The translations under genes were made by a program, and so were the position numbers. This document shows positions 25,525 through 35,033 of a stretch of DNA of 64,000 nucleotides, piece after piece. The stretch's first letter is position 1. Every line of letters starts with the position of its first letter. Under the pieces are notes generated by a model. That model was not told where the DNA came from. It was given only the letters and a program-made list of their open reading frames with translations, and made no database searches. Source of the DNA: Streptomyces lavendofoliae (GTDB lineage: Bacteria > Actinomycetota > Actinomycetes > Streptomycetales > Streptomycetaceae); NCBI RefSeq assembly GCF_014649735.1, contig NZ_BMTP01000022.1, positions 1-64,000 of the forward strand, written 5' to 3'.

Positions 25525-28275
25525 CTACCGGAACGGTACGGCCGGTGCCGGCCCGCCGGGTGGCCCGGCGGGCATGCCCGGCACGGGCCCCGCGCCGGGA
25601 CCGACGCCGGGACCCGCACCCGTGCCGGTGCCGTTCGCGCCGGTGTCGTCCGGGCCGGGGGCCTGGTCGCCGGCCGGCGCGCCGCCCGGGACGCCGGGTG
25701 CGCCGGGGCGGCCGGAACCCGGTGTGCCCGGCTCCGCCTGCCCAGCCGTACCGCTCGCCCCGCCGGCCCCTTGCGTACCGGACGGTTCCCGGGCTCCGCC
25801 GCCCGGGCTGCCGGGACCGCGATAGCCGTCGTACCCGTCGGAGCCCTCGCCGCGTTCCCGGCCCGCCCCGACGCCCTCCGGATCCCAGCCGCCCGGGTCC
25901 TCCGGGTCGCCCGAGCCCGAGGGGTCCGGCTGCTCCAGCTGCTCCTCCGTGCCCCGCGCGAGCACCAGGTCGAAGTCCCGCACCTCGCTGCCCCGCAGGG
26001 CAGCCCGCGTGTACTCGCCCCAGATCTCCGCCGGCGCCCCGCCGCCGTTCATGCGCTCCAGCCCCAGCGCCCCGTAGAGGGGTTTCTGCGCTCCGGTGTC
26101 CGGGTCCTGCCCCATCACGGTGATGACGGTCGCCAGCTCCGGGGTGTAGCCGGCGAACCAGGCCGCCTTGTCGTCCTCCGCCGTCCCGGTCTTGCCGGCG
26201 GCGGGCCGCCCGGCGGCCTGGGCGGCGGTGCCGGTGCCGCCCTCGATGACGCCGCGCAGCACGGCCGTCGTCGTGTCGGCGGCCTCCCTGCTGATCACCT
26301 GCCGGCTCTTGGCGGTGGGCAGGGGCAGCGCGGTGCCGTCCTTCTCGATCCTCTCGACCAGCGCGTACGTGCCGTGCTTGCCGTGGTTCGCGAGGGTCGC
26401 GTACGCCTCCGCCATGTCGAGCACGCTCGCGGTGGCGGGGCCGAGCGCGATCGAGGGGGAGGGGTTCAGATCGGGTGTGTCGGCGGGCAGGCCCAGCTCG
26501 ATGGCGGTCTGCTCCACCTTCGCCGGTCCCACGTCCACGGCCAGTTGCGCGTACACGGCGTTGACGGACTTGTCGGTGGCGGTGCGCAGGGTGATGGGAC
26601 CGTAGTCGACGTCGTCCTCGTTGGCCGGGGCGTACGGGCTGCCGGTCCAGCCCTGGACCTGGCGCTTGTTGGTGCCGTCGTAACGGGTGTGGGGCGTGAT
26701 GCGTTCGCCGTCCTGGGTGACGGAGGCGTTGTCCACGGCGGCGGCCAGCACGAACGGCTTGAAGGTGGAGCCGACCTGGTAGTCGCGGCGGGTCGCGTTG
26801 TTGACGAACTGCCGGGTGTAGTCGACGCCGCCGTACATGGCGACGACCTTGCTGGTGGCCGGGTCGATGGACACGCCGCCGACCCGTACGTAGCGGTCCG
26901 TCTCGTTGCCCTCGTCGAGCCGTGACGTGACCTGCTCGTCGACGGCGGCGGCGAGGGACTCCTGCTTGTCCTGCTGGAGGGTCGTGGTGATCCGGAAGCC
27001 GCCCTGCGCGAGGGTCTTGGCGTCGATGACGTCGTGGTCGGTGAGGTAGTCCTCGACCGCCTGGACGATGTAGCCGCGCTGGCCGGACAGGCCGGTGGTG
27101 GCCGTCACCTCCTCGGGTTCGGGGAAGGTGGTGGCGGCCCGGGCGGCGGGGCTGAGCCACTTCTCCGTGACCATGGCGTCCAGGACGTAGTTCCAGCGCC
27201 GGAGCGCCTTGGCGCGGTTCTCGGGGCGGCCGTCGACGTCGTACGCGCTGGGCGCGTTGAGCAGGACGGCGAGGTAGGCGCCCTGGGCGGTGGTCAGGTC
27301 CTGGGCGTCCCTGCCGTAGTAGGCGCGGGCGGCGGCCTGGATCCCGTAGGCGTTGCGGCCGTAGAAGCTGGTGTTGAGGTACCCCTGGAAGATGTCGTCC
27401 TTGGCCTTCTCCCGGTCGAGTTTGATCGAGATGAAGAACTCCTTGGCCTTCCGGACGAGGGTCTGCTCCTGGCCCAGGTAGTAGTTCTTGACGTACTGCT
27501 GGGTGATCGTGGAGCCGCCCTGGGTGCCCTTCCCGGTGAGCGTGTTCCAGGCGGCGCGCACCATCGCCTCGGGATCGACACCCGGCTGGGAGTAGAAGTC
27601 GCGGTCCTCGGCGGCGAGGACCGCGTGCTGGACGGTGGCGGGCACCTGAGAGAGCCGCACGTTCTCGCGGTTGACGTCACCCTTCTGGGCGAGCGGGGTG
27701 CCGTCCTCGTACAGGAACACGTTGGACTGCGCCGTGGCGGCGGCGTTGGCGGGCGGGATGTCGACGAAGTGGTAGCCGGCGAAGAAGCCGCCGATCAGCA
27801 GCAGGGCGGCGAGGAGGAAGGCGCCGAGGACCACCCGCCAGGTGGGGAGGAACCGCCGCAGCCCGGTGCGCTTCCTCCTGCCGGTGGTGCGGGTGGCGCG
27901 GGTGGTGCCGGCGCGGGGGAAGGTGGCGGTGGTGCGGGGGCCGGTGGCGGTGGTGCGGGTGGTGGTCCGGCCGGTCGGCTCCGTCCGGTCGGCCGGGGGA
28001 TCGGTGGGCTCGGTGGGATCGGTGGGATCGGTGGGCTCGGCGGCGGGCTCGGCGGGCTCGGCGGGCTCGGCGGGCTCGGTGGGCTCGGCGGGCTCGGCGG
28101 GCTCGGCGGGGCGGTCGGTTCCGGCGGGGCGGTCGCTTCCGGCCCCGGTCCCGGTGCGGCGGCCCGTTCCCGTGGGCCCGGCGGGGTGGTCGGCAGGGGA
28201 TGGGGCTTCCCGGGGCGGCCCGGCGTCGGTCGGGTCGCGGGGCTCCCAGCCTGGCTGCGGTGGCTCGTCGCTCAT
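25525..28275 (-). CDS. class A penicillin-binding protein, transglycosylase/transpeptidase
   Basis: 916 residues from the ATG at 28275 (CGGAG upstream). A disordered N-terminus with repeated Glu-Pro-Ala units leads to one membrane helix near residue 148. A GT51 transglycosylase follows with EDRDFYSQPG and GGSTITQQYVKN. The transpeptidase has its SxxK serine in GSTFKPF, SxN as SVN in TDKSVNAVY, and KTGTAEDDKAAWFAGYTPE. A Gly/Pro-rich C-terminal tail of about 120 residues ends the protein. It polymerises and cross-links peptidoglycan outside the membrane. Length and plan fit Streptomyces PBPs. Confidence 0.93.
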   Translation of the reverse strand: MSDEPPQPGWEPRDPTDAGPPREAPSPADHPAGPTGTGRRTGTGAGSDRPAGTDRPAEPAEPAEPTEPAEPAEPAEPAAEPTDPTDPTEPTDPPADRTEPTGRTTTRTTATGPRTTATFPRAGTTRATRTTGRRKRTGLRRFLPTWRVVLGAFLLAALLLIGGFFAGYHFVDIPPANAAATAQSNVFLYEDGTPLAQKGDVNRENVRLSQVPATVQHAVLAAEDRDFYSQPGVDPEAMVRAAWNTLTGKGTQGGSTITQQYVKNYYLGQEQTLVRKAKEFFISIKLDREKAKDDIFQGYLNTSFYGRNAYGIQAAARAYYGRDAQDLTTAQGAYLAVLLNAPSAYDVDGRPENRAKALRRWNYVLDAMVTEKWLSPAARAATTFPEPEEVTATTGLSGQRGYIVQAVEDYLTDHDVIDAKTLAQGGFRITTTLQQDKQESLAAAVDEQVTSRLDEGNETDRYVRVGGVSIDPATSKVVAMYGGVDYTRQFVNNATRRDYQVGSTFKPFVLAAAVDNASVTQDGERITPHTRYDGTNKRQVQGWTGSPYAPANEDDVDYGPITLRTATDKSVNAVYAQLAVDVGPAKVEQTAIELGLPADTPDLNPSPSIALGPATASVLDMAEAYATLANHGKHGTYALVERIEKDGTALPLPTAKSRQVISREAADTTTAVLRGVIEGGTGTAAQAAGRPAAGKTGTAEDDKAAWFAGYTPELATVITVMGQDPDTGAQKPLYGALGLERMNGGGAPAEIWGEYTRAALRGSEVRDFDLVLARGTEEQLEQPDPSGSGDPEDPGGWDPEGVGAGRERGEGSDGYDGYRGPGSPGGGAREPSGTQGAGGASGTAGQAEPGTPGSGRPGAPGVPGGAPAGDQAPGPDDTGANGTGTGAGPGVGPGAGPVPGMPAGPPGGPAPAVPFR

Positions 28276-28445
28276 GATCTCCGGCCTGGTTCGTCGCTTA
28301 TGAGGCGTTTTGTGCGGTCCCCTCATAGTGCACGGCCCACCCGGCCAACCCCGGCAACGGCAGCCGAAAACCGCTCGCGGGCGGGGGCGCGGTCGGACTA
28401 GGCTCCTCGGCTCCGGCCCTGCCGGGTACGGGAGGGAGCGCGGAC

Positions 28446-29246
28446 ATGCGGCTGTACGCGGCCGTGGCGGCGGGTGGGTTCCGGCGCTATGCGACGTACC
28501 GGGTGGCGACCGCCGCCGGGGTGTTCACCAACACCGTCTTCGGCTTCATCCTGGCGTACACCTATATGGCTCTCTGGGACGAGCGGCCCGGCCTCGGCGG
28601 CTACGACATGGCCGAGGCGCTCGCCTATGTGTGGATCGGACAGGCGCTGCTCGCGACCTGCGGACTCATGGGCGGCGGGTTCGAGGACGAACTGATGGAG
28701 CGCGTCAAGACGGGGGACATCGCCGTCGACCTCTACCGCCCGGCGGACCTCCAGCTGTGGTGGCTGTCGGTCGCCGTGGGCCGCTCCGCCTTCCAACTGC
28801 TGGGGCGGGGGGTGGCGCCCATGGCGATCGGGGCGCTCGCCTTCGACCTCGCCCTGCCCGAACGCCCGCTGACCTGGGTCGCCTTCCTGGTGTCGGTGGC
28901 GCTGGGGGTGGTGGTGAGCTTCGCCGTCTGGTTCCTGGTGGCGCTGAGCGCGTTCTGGCTGATGGACGGGGCCGGGGTGGTGCAGGTGGCGTGGCTGTCG
29001 GGGACGTTCTTCTCGGGGATGCTGCTGCCGCTGACCGTCTTCCCCGGGGCGCTGGGCGAGGTGGCGCGGCTGCTGCCGTGGGCGTCACTGCTCCAGGTAC
29101 CGGCGGACGTGTTCCTGGAGAAGCGCACCGGCTGGGAGCTGGTGGGGACGTACGCCTTCCAGGCCGGCTGGGCGGTGGTGCTGCTGGCGGCGGGGCGCGT
29201 GCTCCAGGCCGTGGCGACCCGGCGGGTGGTGGTCCAGGGTGGCTGA
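28446..29246 (+). CDS. ABC-2 type transporter permease, first of a pair
   Basis: 266 residues with six membrane segments, beginning with a short cytoplasmic start and TYRVATAAGVFTNTVFGFI. It belongs to the ABC-2 permease group (DUF990-like) found as divergent pairs with a DrrA-like ATPase, some shown to export lipophilic or cationic compounds. It overlaps the next permease gene by eight bases, and the ATPase follows. The substrate is unknown. Confidence 0.88.
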   Translation: MRLYAAVAAGGFRRYATYRVATAAGVFTNTVFGFILAYTYMALWDERPGLGGYDMAEALAYVWIGQALLATCGLMGGGFEDELMERVKTGDIAVDLYRPADLQLWWLSVAVGRSAFQLLGRGVAPMAIGALAFDLALPERPLTWVAFLVSVALGVVVSFAVWFLVALSAFWLMDGAGVVQVAWLSGTFFSGMLLPLTVFPGALGEVARLLPWASLLQVPADVFLEKRTGWELVGTYAFQAGWAVVLLAAGRVLQAVATRRVVVQGG

Positions 29247-30051
29247 GGTGGGCGCGGGGCTGCGCGCGTACGGACTGATCGCCGCGATGTGGGTGCGGTC
29301 GACGATGACGTACCGCTTCTCCTTCGCGATGACGCTGCTGTCCAATTTCACGGCCACCGGGTTCGACTTCGTCGTCATCCTGCTGATGTTCGGTCAGGTG
29401 GACGGGCTGGGCGGCTTCTCGTTCGCCGAGGTGGCCTTCCTGTACGGGACGACCGGCACCGCCTTCGGGCTGGCCGACCTGTCGCTGGGCCAGGTGCAGC
29501 GGCTGGGGCGCCGGGTGCGGGACGGGACGCTGGACACGCTGCTGGTGCGGCCGGTCCCGGTGCTGGCGCAGGTGGCGGCGGACCGGTTCGCGCTGCGGCG
29601 GCTGGGCCGCGTGACCCAGGGACTGGCCGTGCTGGTCTGGTCGCTGGTGCTGCTCGACGTGGCGTGGACGCCGGCGAAGGTGGTGCTGGTGCCCGTGACG
29701 GTGCTGAGCGGGTGGCTGATCTTCTCGGCGGTCATGGTGGTGGGCGCGGCGTTCCAGTTCTGGGCCCAGGACGGCTCGGAGGTCGCCAACGCGTTCACCT
29801 ACGGCGGGAACACGCTGCTCCAGTACCCGCCGGTGATCTTCGCGCAGGACCTGGTGCGCGGGGTGGTGTACGTGGTGCCGCTCGCCTTCGTGAACTGGGT
29901 GCCGGCGCTGTACGTGCTGGGTCGCCAGGCGCCGGGCGGGTTGCCGGGGTGGGCGGCGTTCGTGTCACCGGTGGTGGCGGCGGTGTTCTGGGTGGTGGCG
30001 GGGCTGGCGTGGCGGGCGGGGATTCGTTCGTACCGGAGTACGGGGAGCTGA
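29239..30051 (+). CDS. ABC-2 type transporter permease, second of a pair
   Basis: 270 residues from a GTG that overlaps the first permease. Six membrane segments start at SFAMTLLSNFTATGFDFVV, and an amphipathic cytoplasmic stretch with Arg-rich LGRRVRDGTLDTLLVRPVP follows helix 2. It is expected to form the membrane channel as a heterodimer with the preceding protein. The ATPase begins nine bases after the stop. Confidence 0.88.
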   Translation: MAEVGAGLRAYGLIAAMWVRSTMTYRFSFAMTLLSNFTATGFDFVVILLMFGQVDGLGGFSFAEVAFLYGTTGTAFGLADLSLGQVQRLGRRVRDGTLDTLLVRPVPVLAQVAADRFALRRLGRVTQGLAVLVWSLVLLDVAWTPAKVVLVPVTVLSGWLIFSAVMVVGAAFQFWAQDGSEVANAFTYGGNTLLQYPPVIFAQDLVRGVVYVVPLAFVNWVPALYVLGRQAPGGLPGWAAFVSPVVAAVFWVVAGLAWRAGIRSYRSTGS

Positions 30052-30059
30052 GCGGGGAC

Positions 30060-31037
30060 ATGCGGGACGGCACGTACGACTTCATCGAGCTGGACGGCGT
30101 CGAGAAGGTCTTCGACGTACGCCGCAGGACCGGCCGCTTCCGCCGCGAGAAGCACCAGGTGCGGGCGGTCGACGGCATCAGCTTCCGGGTGCCGCGCGGC
30201 GAGATGGTCGGGTACATCGGGCCCAACGGCGCCGGGAAGTCCACCACCATCAAGATGCTGACCGGCATCCTCACCCCCAGCGGCGGCCGGCTGCGGGTCG
30301 CGGGCATCGACCCGTCCCGGGACCGGACGCGGCTGGCCCGGCGCATCGGGGTGGTGTTCGGGCAGCGCACGACGCTCTGGTGGGACCTGCCGCTGCGGGA
30401 CTCCTACCGCCTGGTCCACCGTATGTACCGCGTCCCGGACGCCCGCTTCCGCGAGAACCTGGAGCGGTGCGTCGAGCTGCTCGACCTCGCCGAGCTGCTG
30501 GAGGTGCCGGTCCGTCAGCTCTCGCTGGGGCAGCGGATGCGCGGCGACATCGCGGCGGCGCTGCTGCACGACCCGGAGGTCCTCTATCTGGACGAGCCGA
30601 CCATCGGCCTGGACGTGATCTCCAAGGCGAAGGTCCGCGACTTCCTCCGGGACCTGAACGCCGAGCGCGGCACCACGGTGCTCCTGACCACGCACGACCT
30701 GACCGACATCGAGCAGCTGTGCAAGCGGGTCATGGTCATCGACCACGGACGCCTGATGTACGACGGCCCCCTCGGCGGCCTGCACGAGGTGGGCGAGAGC
30801 GAGCGGACGCTGGTGGTGGACCTGGAGCGCGAGCTGCCCCCCATCACCGCGGACGGCGCCCGGGTGGTGAAGGTCGAGGGGCCGCGGCAGTGGCTGGCGT
30901 TTCCCGCCGCCCGGTCGGCGGCACCGCTGGTGGCGCGGATCGCGGCGGACTACCCGCTGGTGGACCTGTCGGTGCGGGAGCCGGACATCGAGAGCGTCAT
31001 CGCCAAGATGTACGCGGAGCGGTCGGCGGACGGGTGA
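30060..31037 (+). CDS. ABC transporter ATP-binding protein
   Basis: 325 residues. Walker A GPNGAGKSTT, a Q-loop at VFGQRTTLWWDLP, signature LSLGQRMRGD, Walker B VLYLDEPTIGLD and the switch His in TTHDLTD are complete. The C-terminal extension (about 240-325) is typical of ABC-2 exporter ATPases. It drives the two permeases encoded just upstream, and the three genes form an operon. Most likely an efflux system; the cargo is not readable. Confidence 0.93.
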   Translation: MRDGTYDFIELDGVEKVFDVRRRTGRFRREKHQVRAVDGISFRVPRGEMVGYIGPNGAGKSTTIKMLTGILTPSGGRLRVAGIDPSRDRTRLARRIGVVFGQRTTLWWDLPLRDSYRLVHRMYRVPDARFRENLERCVELLDLAELLEVPVRQLSLGQRMRGDIAAALLHDPEVLYLDEPTIGLDVISKAKVRDFLRDLNAERGTTVLLTTHDLTDIEQLCKRVMVIDHGRLMYDGPLGGLHEVGESERTLVVDLERELPPITADGARVVKVEGPRQWLAFPAARSAAPLVARIAADYPLVDLSVREPDIESVIAKMYAERSADG

Positions 31038-31229
31038 GCAGCGGCCGGTGGTCGGTGGGCGACGGTCGGTGGTCGGTCGGCGTGGCCCGTGGTCTGCGGC
31101 CTGCGGCCTGTGGTCGGTAGGCGGTGACCGGGTGGCGGGCGGGACGGCACGGCGGTCCGCCGACCGGTGGACGGCGTCCGGCGGCGCGGCGGGCCGGCGA
31201 ACGACGGGCCGTCCGGCCGTACCCCGCAC

Positions 31230-31242
31230 TAGGCTGTTCGCA
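31230..31242 (+). promoter_or_regulatory. -10 box for a leaderless DUF1707 transcript
   Basis: TAGGCT at 31230-31235; +1 predicted at 31242, the A of the start ATG. The 190 bases before it are a low-complexity run of GTCGGTGG-like units with no gene. Confidence 0.5.
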
Positions 31243-31853
31243 TGACGAGCGAACTGCCCGAGATGCGGGCCTCGGACGCCGAGCGGGAGCGCGTCGCGGA
31301 GCGGCTGCGGAACGCGTACGCGGAGGGCCGCCTCGACATGGGCGAGTTCGAGGAGCGCCTCGACCTCGCCTACAAGGCGCGTACGCAGGCGGAGTTGGTC
31401 CCCCTGGTGCGCGACCTGCCGGAGGCGGTGACCCCGGCCGCCGGGGCCGTGGAGGGCGACTGGCACGGCCGCGTCGGGAGGCCCGCCACCTCCAAGGGCG
31501 CCTTCGCCTTCTGGAGCGGCTTCGGGCGGCGCGGGAAGTGGAGCGTCGCGCGGAACTTCACGGCGGCCGTCCTCCAGGGCGGCGGGGACATCGACCTGCG
31601 CGACGCCGACTTCGAGGACCGGGAGGTCGTCATCCGGTGCTTCGCCGTCATGGGCGGCATCCAGGTGGTCGTCCCGCCCGACCTGCACGTCGAGGTGACC
31701 GGCCAGGGCTTCATGGGCGGCTTCGACGACCGGGGCGCGGGCGCGGGCACGCCCGGCTCACCCCGGGTACGCATCACCGGGTTCGCGCTGATGGGCGGGG
31801 TCGACGTCAGACGCAAGGAACGGAAGTCCTCCCGCAAGCAGCTGCGGAAGTGA
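31242..31853 (+). CDS. DUF1707 domain protein with LiaF-like C-terminus
   Basis: 203 residues. The N-terminal DUF1707 domain (ASDAERERVAERLRNAY, GRLDMGEFEERLDLAY) is a SHOCT-like helical hairpin common in actinobacteria. The C-terminal half (VARNFTAAVLQGGGDIDLRD, IRCFAVMGGIQVVVPPD) resembles the beta-helical C-terminal domain of LiaF-type cell-envelope stress proteins. There is no membrane segment. Start from the -10 spacing; leaderless. A role in envelope sensing is inference. Confidence 0.85.
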   Translation: MTSELPEMRASDAERERVAERLRNAYAEGRLDMGEFEERLDLAYKARTQAELVPLVRDLPEAVTPAAGAVEGDWHGRVGRPATSKGAFAFWSGFGRRGKWSVARNFTAAVLQGGGDIDLRDADFEDREVVIRCFAVMGGIQVVVPPDLHVEVTGQGFMGGFDDRGAGAGTPGSPRVRITGFALMGGVDVRRKERKSSRKQLRK

Positions 31854-31943
31854 TCTTCCGGGGGTTCGGGGAACTCGCCGTGCGGCTGAGGAGTACCTGA
31901 GATAGGGACGTAGGTACGCATGCGCGCGGACGGGTGGAGCCGG

Positions 31944-33233
31944 ATGAACCGAACGAAGACCCCGCTGGTCGCCTTCTCGTACACGGCGGCGGACGAGGAG
32001 AAACGCCGCGGCGTGCGCCGGATGAAGCTCACCGCGACCGCCCTGCTGCTTCTGGTGGCCGTCATCTACGTGCTGGCCACCTGGGCGCGGAGCTCCGGCG
32101 TCACCGGCTGGCCCGGCTACGTGGCGGCGGCGGCCGAGGCCGGCATGGTCGGCGCGCTGGCGGACTGGTTCGCCGTCACCGCGCTGTTCCGCCGCCCCAT
32201 GGGGTTGCCCATCCCGCACACGGCGATCATCCCCACCAAGAAGGACCAGCTGGGCACCGCGCTCGGCTCCTTCGTCGGCGAGAACTTCCTCAACGAGGGC
32301 GTCGTACGGGCCCGGCTCCACGCCCTCGGCATCGGCAGCCGCCTCGGCGCCTGGCTGGCCGAGCCCGCCCACGCCGACCGGGTCACGGCCGAGCTGTCCA
32401 CGGCGCTGCGCGGCGCGCTGACCGTGCTGCGGGACGCGGACGTCCAGGCGGTGGTGGGGGAGGCCATCACGAGGCGGGCCGAGGCGGCGGAGATCGCGCC
32501 CGGGATCGGCAGGACCCTGGGGAAGGTCGTCGCCGACGGGGCGCACCACGGGGCGGTCGACCTGGTCTGCAACCGCGCCCACGACTGGCTGGTCCTGCAC
32601 ACCGACTCGATCATGGACGCGGTGCAGGGCGGCGCCCCGGGGTGGACCCCCCGCTTCGTGGACCGCAAGGTCGGCGAGCGCGTCCACAGGGAGCTGCTGC
32701 GGTTCGTCACCGAGATGCGGGACATGCCCGCGCACCCGGCGCGCGGCGCGCTGGACCGGTTCCTGACGGACTTCGCGACCGACCTCCAGGGCGACACGGA
32801 GACCCGCGCGCGGGTGGAGCGCCTGAAGTCGGACCTGGTGGCCCGGCCGGAGGTCCAGGACATCATCGCCTCGGCCTGGGCCTCCGTACGCGCCATGGTC
32901 ATCTCGGCGGCCGAGGACGAGCGCAGTGAACTCCGCCTCCGCGCCCGCGCGTCCCTGCTCTCGCTCGGCACCCGGCTGGCCACCGACAGCCGCCTCCAGG
33001 CCAAGGTGGAGGGCTGGGTCGAGGACGCGGCGGTGTACGTCGTCACGACGTACCGCGCCGAGATCACCTCGCTGATCAGCGACACGGTCGCCAGCTGGGA
33101 CGCCGACCAGACGTCCCGGAAGATCGAGGCCCACATCGGCCGTGACCTGCAGTTCATCCGCATCAACGGCACGGTCGTCGGCGCGCTGGCGGGCCTGCTG
33201 ATCTACACGGTCTCCCACGCCCTGGGCGGCTGA
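31944..33233 (+). CDS. DUF445 family membrane protein
   Basis: 429 residues from the ATG at 31944; an in-frame ATG at 31920 is a real alternative. The N-terminal membrane helix (about 28-48) is followed by GMVGALADWFAVTALFRRPMG, the family signature. A long helical periplasmic or cytoplasmic stalk and a second C-terminal helix follow. Family members (YjiN-like) are found in envelopes; their activity is unknown. Two strong hairpins lie after the stop. Confidence 0.88.
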   Translation: MNRTKTPLVAFSYTAADEEKRRGVRRMKLTATALLLLVAVIYVLATWARSSGVTGWPGYVAAAAEAGMVGALADWFAVTALFRRPMGLPIPHTAIIPTKKDQLGTALGSFVGENFLNEGVVRARLHALGIGSRLGAWLAEPAHADRVTAELSTALRGALTVLRDADVQAVVGEAITRRAEAAEIAPGIGRTLGKVVADGAHHGAVDLVCNRAHDWLVLHTDSIMDAVQGGAPGWTPRFVDRKVGERVHRELLRFVTEMRDMPAHPARGALDRFLTDFATDLQGDTETRARVERLKSDLVARPEVQDIIASAWASVRAMVISAAEDERSELRLRARASLLSLGTRLATDSRLQAKVEGWVEDAAVYVVTTYRAEITSLISDTVASWDADQTSRKIEAHIGRDLQFIRINGTVVGALAGLLIYTVSHALGG

Positions 33234-33293
33234 CCGCCCCCGGGGCTGCCCCGCACCTCCGGTGCCCGTGGCGCCCGGGACCCCCGGCACCCC

Positions 33294-33341
33294 GGGCGTC
33301 CCGCGCCCCGGGCGTCCCGCGACCCGGGCGTCCCGCGACCC
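33294..33341. repeat. three 16-bp tandem repeats
   Basis: Unit GGGCGTCCCGCGACCC at 33310-33325 and 33326-33341, with one base changed in the copy at 33294-33309. A diverged fourth piece follows. Confidence 0.8.
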
Positions 33342-33398
33342 GGCGTCCGGCACCCGTGGCGCGGCCTGCCGTACGAGGGCCCGCTGCGGGGCCCTTGG

Positions 33399-33460
33399 GC
33401 CCGGCTCGCCCGGAGGGGCGAGCCGGGCGGGTGACCGGTCCCTGCCCGGCCGGTCACCCG
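33399..33460. terminator. double hairpin between convergent genes
   Basis: First stem 33399-33410 with 33417-33428 (12 bases, loop of 6). Second stem 33428-33438 with 33450-33460 (11 bases). They lie between the DUF445 gene and the convergent small gene ending at 33550. Confidence 0.7.
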
Positions 33461-33549
33461 CCCGGCCACTGTGGGGAGGTGCTGTTCCATACGTACGCCG
33501 TCGCGCGGGCGTTCAACCCCGGCAGGTGTTCACCACGGCGAGATCCCGC

Positions 33550-33852
33550 TCACCGGCTCCTGCGGCCGACCGCCCACGACGCCGCGGCCATGCCCCCGGC
33601 CACCGAGAAGACCGCCGGCCACGCCCCCACCTTCTTGGCCAGCGGATGCGACCCGGCGAAGGCCGCGACGTACGCCGCGGTCAGCGCCGCCGCCGCCCTG
33701 CCGCCGCTGCGCTGCTGCCACTCCCGCGCCGCCACGGCCCCCGCCGCCGCCAGCGCGACCCCACCGAGGGGCCGCTTCTTCGTCCACCGCGCCACGGCGT
33801 ACCCACCGACGAGCCCGCTCGCCGCCACAGCTGTTGCCGGAATCCTGGCCAT
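33550..33852 (-). CDS. small hydrophobic protein of unknown function
   Basis: 100 residues, Ala/Gly-rich with three weakly hydrophobic segments (about 7-22, 29-45 and 55-70) and Lys/Arg between them, suggesting an integral membrane protein. No family is recognised. The ATG at 33852 follows a GGACAGCGAGAG purine-rich stretch. It is preceded on the same strand by another small membrane protein. Confidence 0.55.
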   Translation of the reverse strand: MARIPATAVAASGLVGGYAVARWTKKRPLGGVALAAAGAVAAREWQQRSGGRAAAALTAAYVAAFAGSHPLAKKVGAWPAVFSVAGGMAAASWAVGRRSR

Positions 33853-33904
33853 CTCTCGCTGTCCTGCCTTCCGTCCGTACGGGTGTTCCTGCCTCGCCCC
33901 GAGG

Positions 33905-34156
33905 CTAACGCGGCGGCCGGGGCCGGGTGCGGCGGGTGCGCGCGTACACGAGGCCGCCGAGGGCGAGGGCCACCACGAGCACCAGACCGGTCGGCGTCCA
34001 GCCCGGTACGGAGGCGGTCACCTCGCCGGGGAGCAGCAGGGTCACCCCCCGGACCAGCAGCGCCGCGGCGACGGAGCACAGCAGGCCCAGCAGCAGCCGG
34101 CGCGGCGCACGGGGACGGGGACGGGGGCGGGCCGGGGCGAGGGGGCGTCGGGCCAT
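33905..34156 (-). CDS. small two-TM protein
   Basis: 83 residues from the ATG at 34156. A strongly basic N-terminus rich in Arg and Pro is followed by two membrane helices (about 20-40 and 52-70) and a basic tail. It is likely a cytoplasmic-membrane protein; function unknown. It ends 52 bases before the next minus-strand gene, so the two may be co-transcribed. Confidence 0.5.
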   Translation of the reverse strand: MARRPLAPARPRPRPRAPRRLLLGLLCSVAAALLVRGVTLLLPGEVTASVPGWTPTGLVLVVALALGGLVYARTRRTRPRPPR

Positions 34157-34421
34157 GGTCGGTGTCCACCTGTCGGTCGGGTCCACGCTGGCGGTCGGGT
34201 CGCGCTGCCGGGCGGGTCACGGGGAGCCCGGGCATGCCCTCCACAGTGCTCCACCCGCGTGCGTCCCCCTTGCCCGACACGGCCGGTGTACGCCCGGCCG
34301 CCCTACGACGACGTGTCCATCGGATGACCAACAGGGGCGTGCAGAACCCTTCCTGCCACCATCGCGTAACGGCATGCCGTCCTCCGGATAGGCGTCCGCC
34401 CCGCCCGGGCACCAAACGCGC

Positions 34422-35033
34422 ATGCCGATCCCCATCCCGCCGCAGCTGCTCGCCACCGATCCGCTGGTCGTCGCCCAGGACGGCGTGGCCACCGTGCACC
34501 AGCTGATGGACCTGGGCTGTGCCTCCTCCGTGACCGCCGCCCGCTGCCGGCCGCCCGGCCCGTGGCGCCGCCTCCTGCCCCGGGTCATCGCCCTCCAGGC
34601 CACCCCGCCCACCCCGCGCCAGCGCCTGCGCGGCGCCCTCCTGTACGCGGGTCCCGACGCCCTCCTCACCGGGCCGGCCGCCCTCGCCCTGTACGGCGTG
34701 ACCTCCCTGCCCGCCACGCCGCAGGTCGACGTCCTGGTCACCCACCGCGCCGCCCCGCGCGGCCACGCCTACGTCCGCGTCCGCCCCACCGTCCGCCCCG
34801 CCCACCGCGTCCCGGTCGACGGCCTCGCCTGCGCCCCCCTGGCCCGAGCGGTCCTGGACACCCTCGGGCACCTCGGCACCGGAAACACGGCCAGCACCCT
34901 GCTCGCGGAAATCACCGCCCGCGGCCTGTGCCACCCCGACGACCTCCTGGCCGAGGCCAGGACCGCCCCACAGCCGCTCGTTGGTGGGTTGATGACGCTT
35001 TTCCGGGGGGTGGTCGAGCACGGCGTCCCGTAA
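34422..35033 (+). CDS. AbiEi-type antitoxin-domain protein, possibly 3'-truncated
   Basis: 203 residues. The N-terminal winged-helix-like part (VVAQDGVATVHQLMDLG, then a Arg-rich recognition stretch) and the TGPAALALYG motif resemble the many AbiEi/type IV antitoxin-domain proteins of Streptomyces. Those usually continue to a C-terminal nuclease-like domain of another 80-100 residues, which is absent here. The last 20 residues look like read-through into foreign DNA. No toxin partner is adjacent and no ribosome site is seen before the ATG. It borders the low-GC patch that follows. Confidence 0.6.
   Translation: MPIPIPPQLLATDPLVVAQDGVATVHQLMDLGCASSVTAARCRPPGPWRRLLPRVIALQATPPTPRQRLRGALLYAGPDALLTGPAALALYGVTSLPATPQVDVLVTHRAAPRGHAYVRVRPTVRPAHRVPVDGLACAPLARAVLDTLGHLGTGNTASTLLAEITARGLCHPDDLLAEARTAPQPLVGGLMTLFRGVVEHGVP

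Larger units (their letters stand above)
33234..33549. other. 316-bp intergenic region with repeats and hairpins
   Basis: No gene is seen. It holds a 16-bp tandem repeat (33294-33341) and two hairpins (33399-33460). The rest is GC-rich and low in complexity. Confidence 0.6.
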
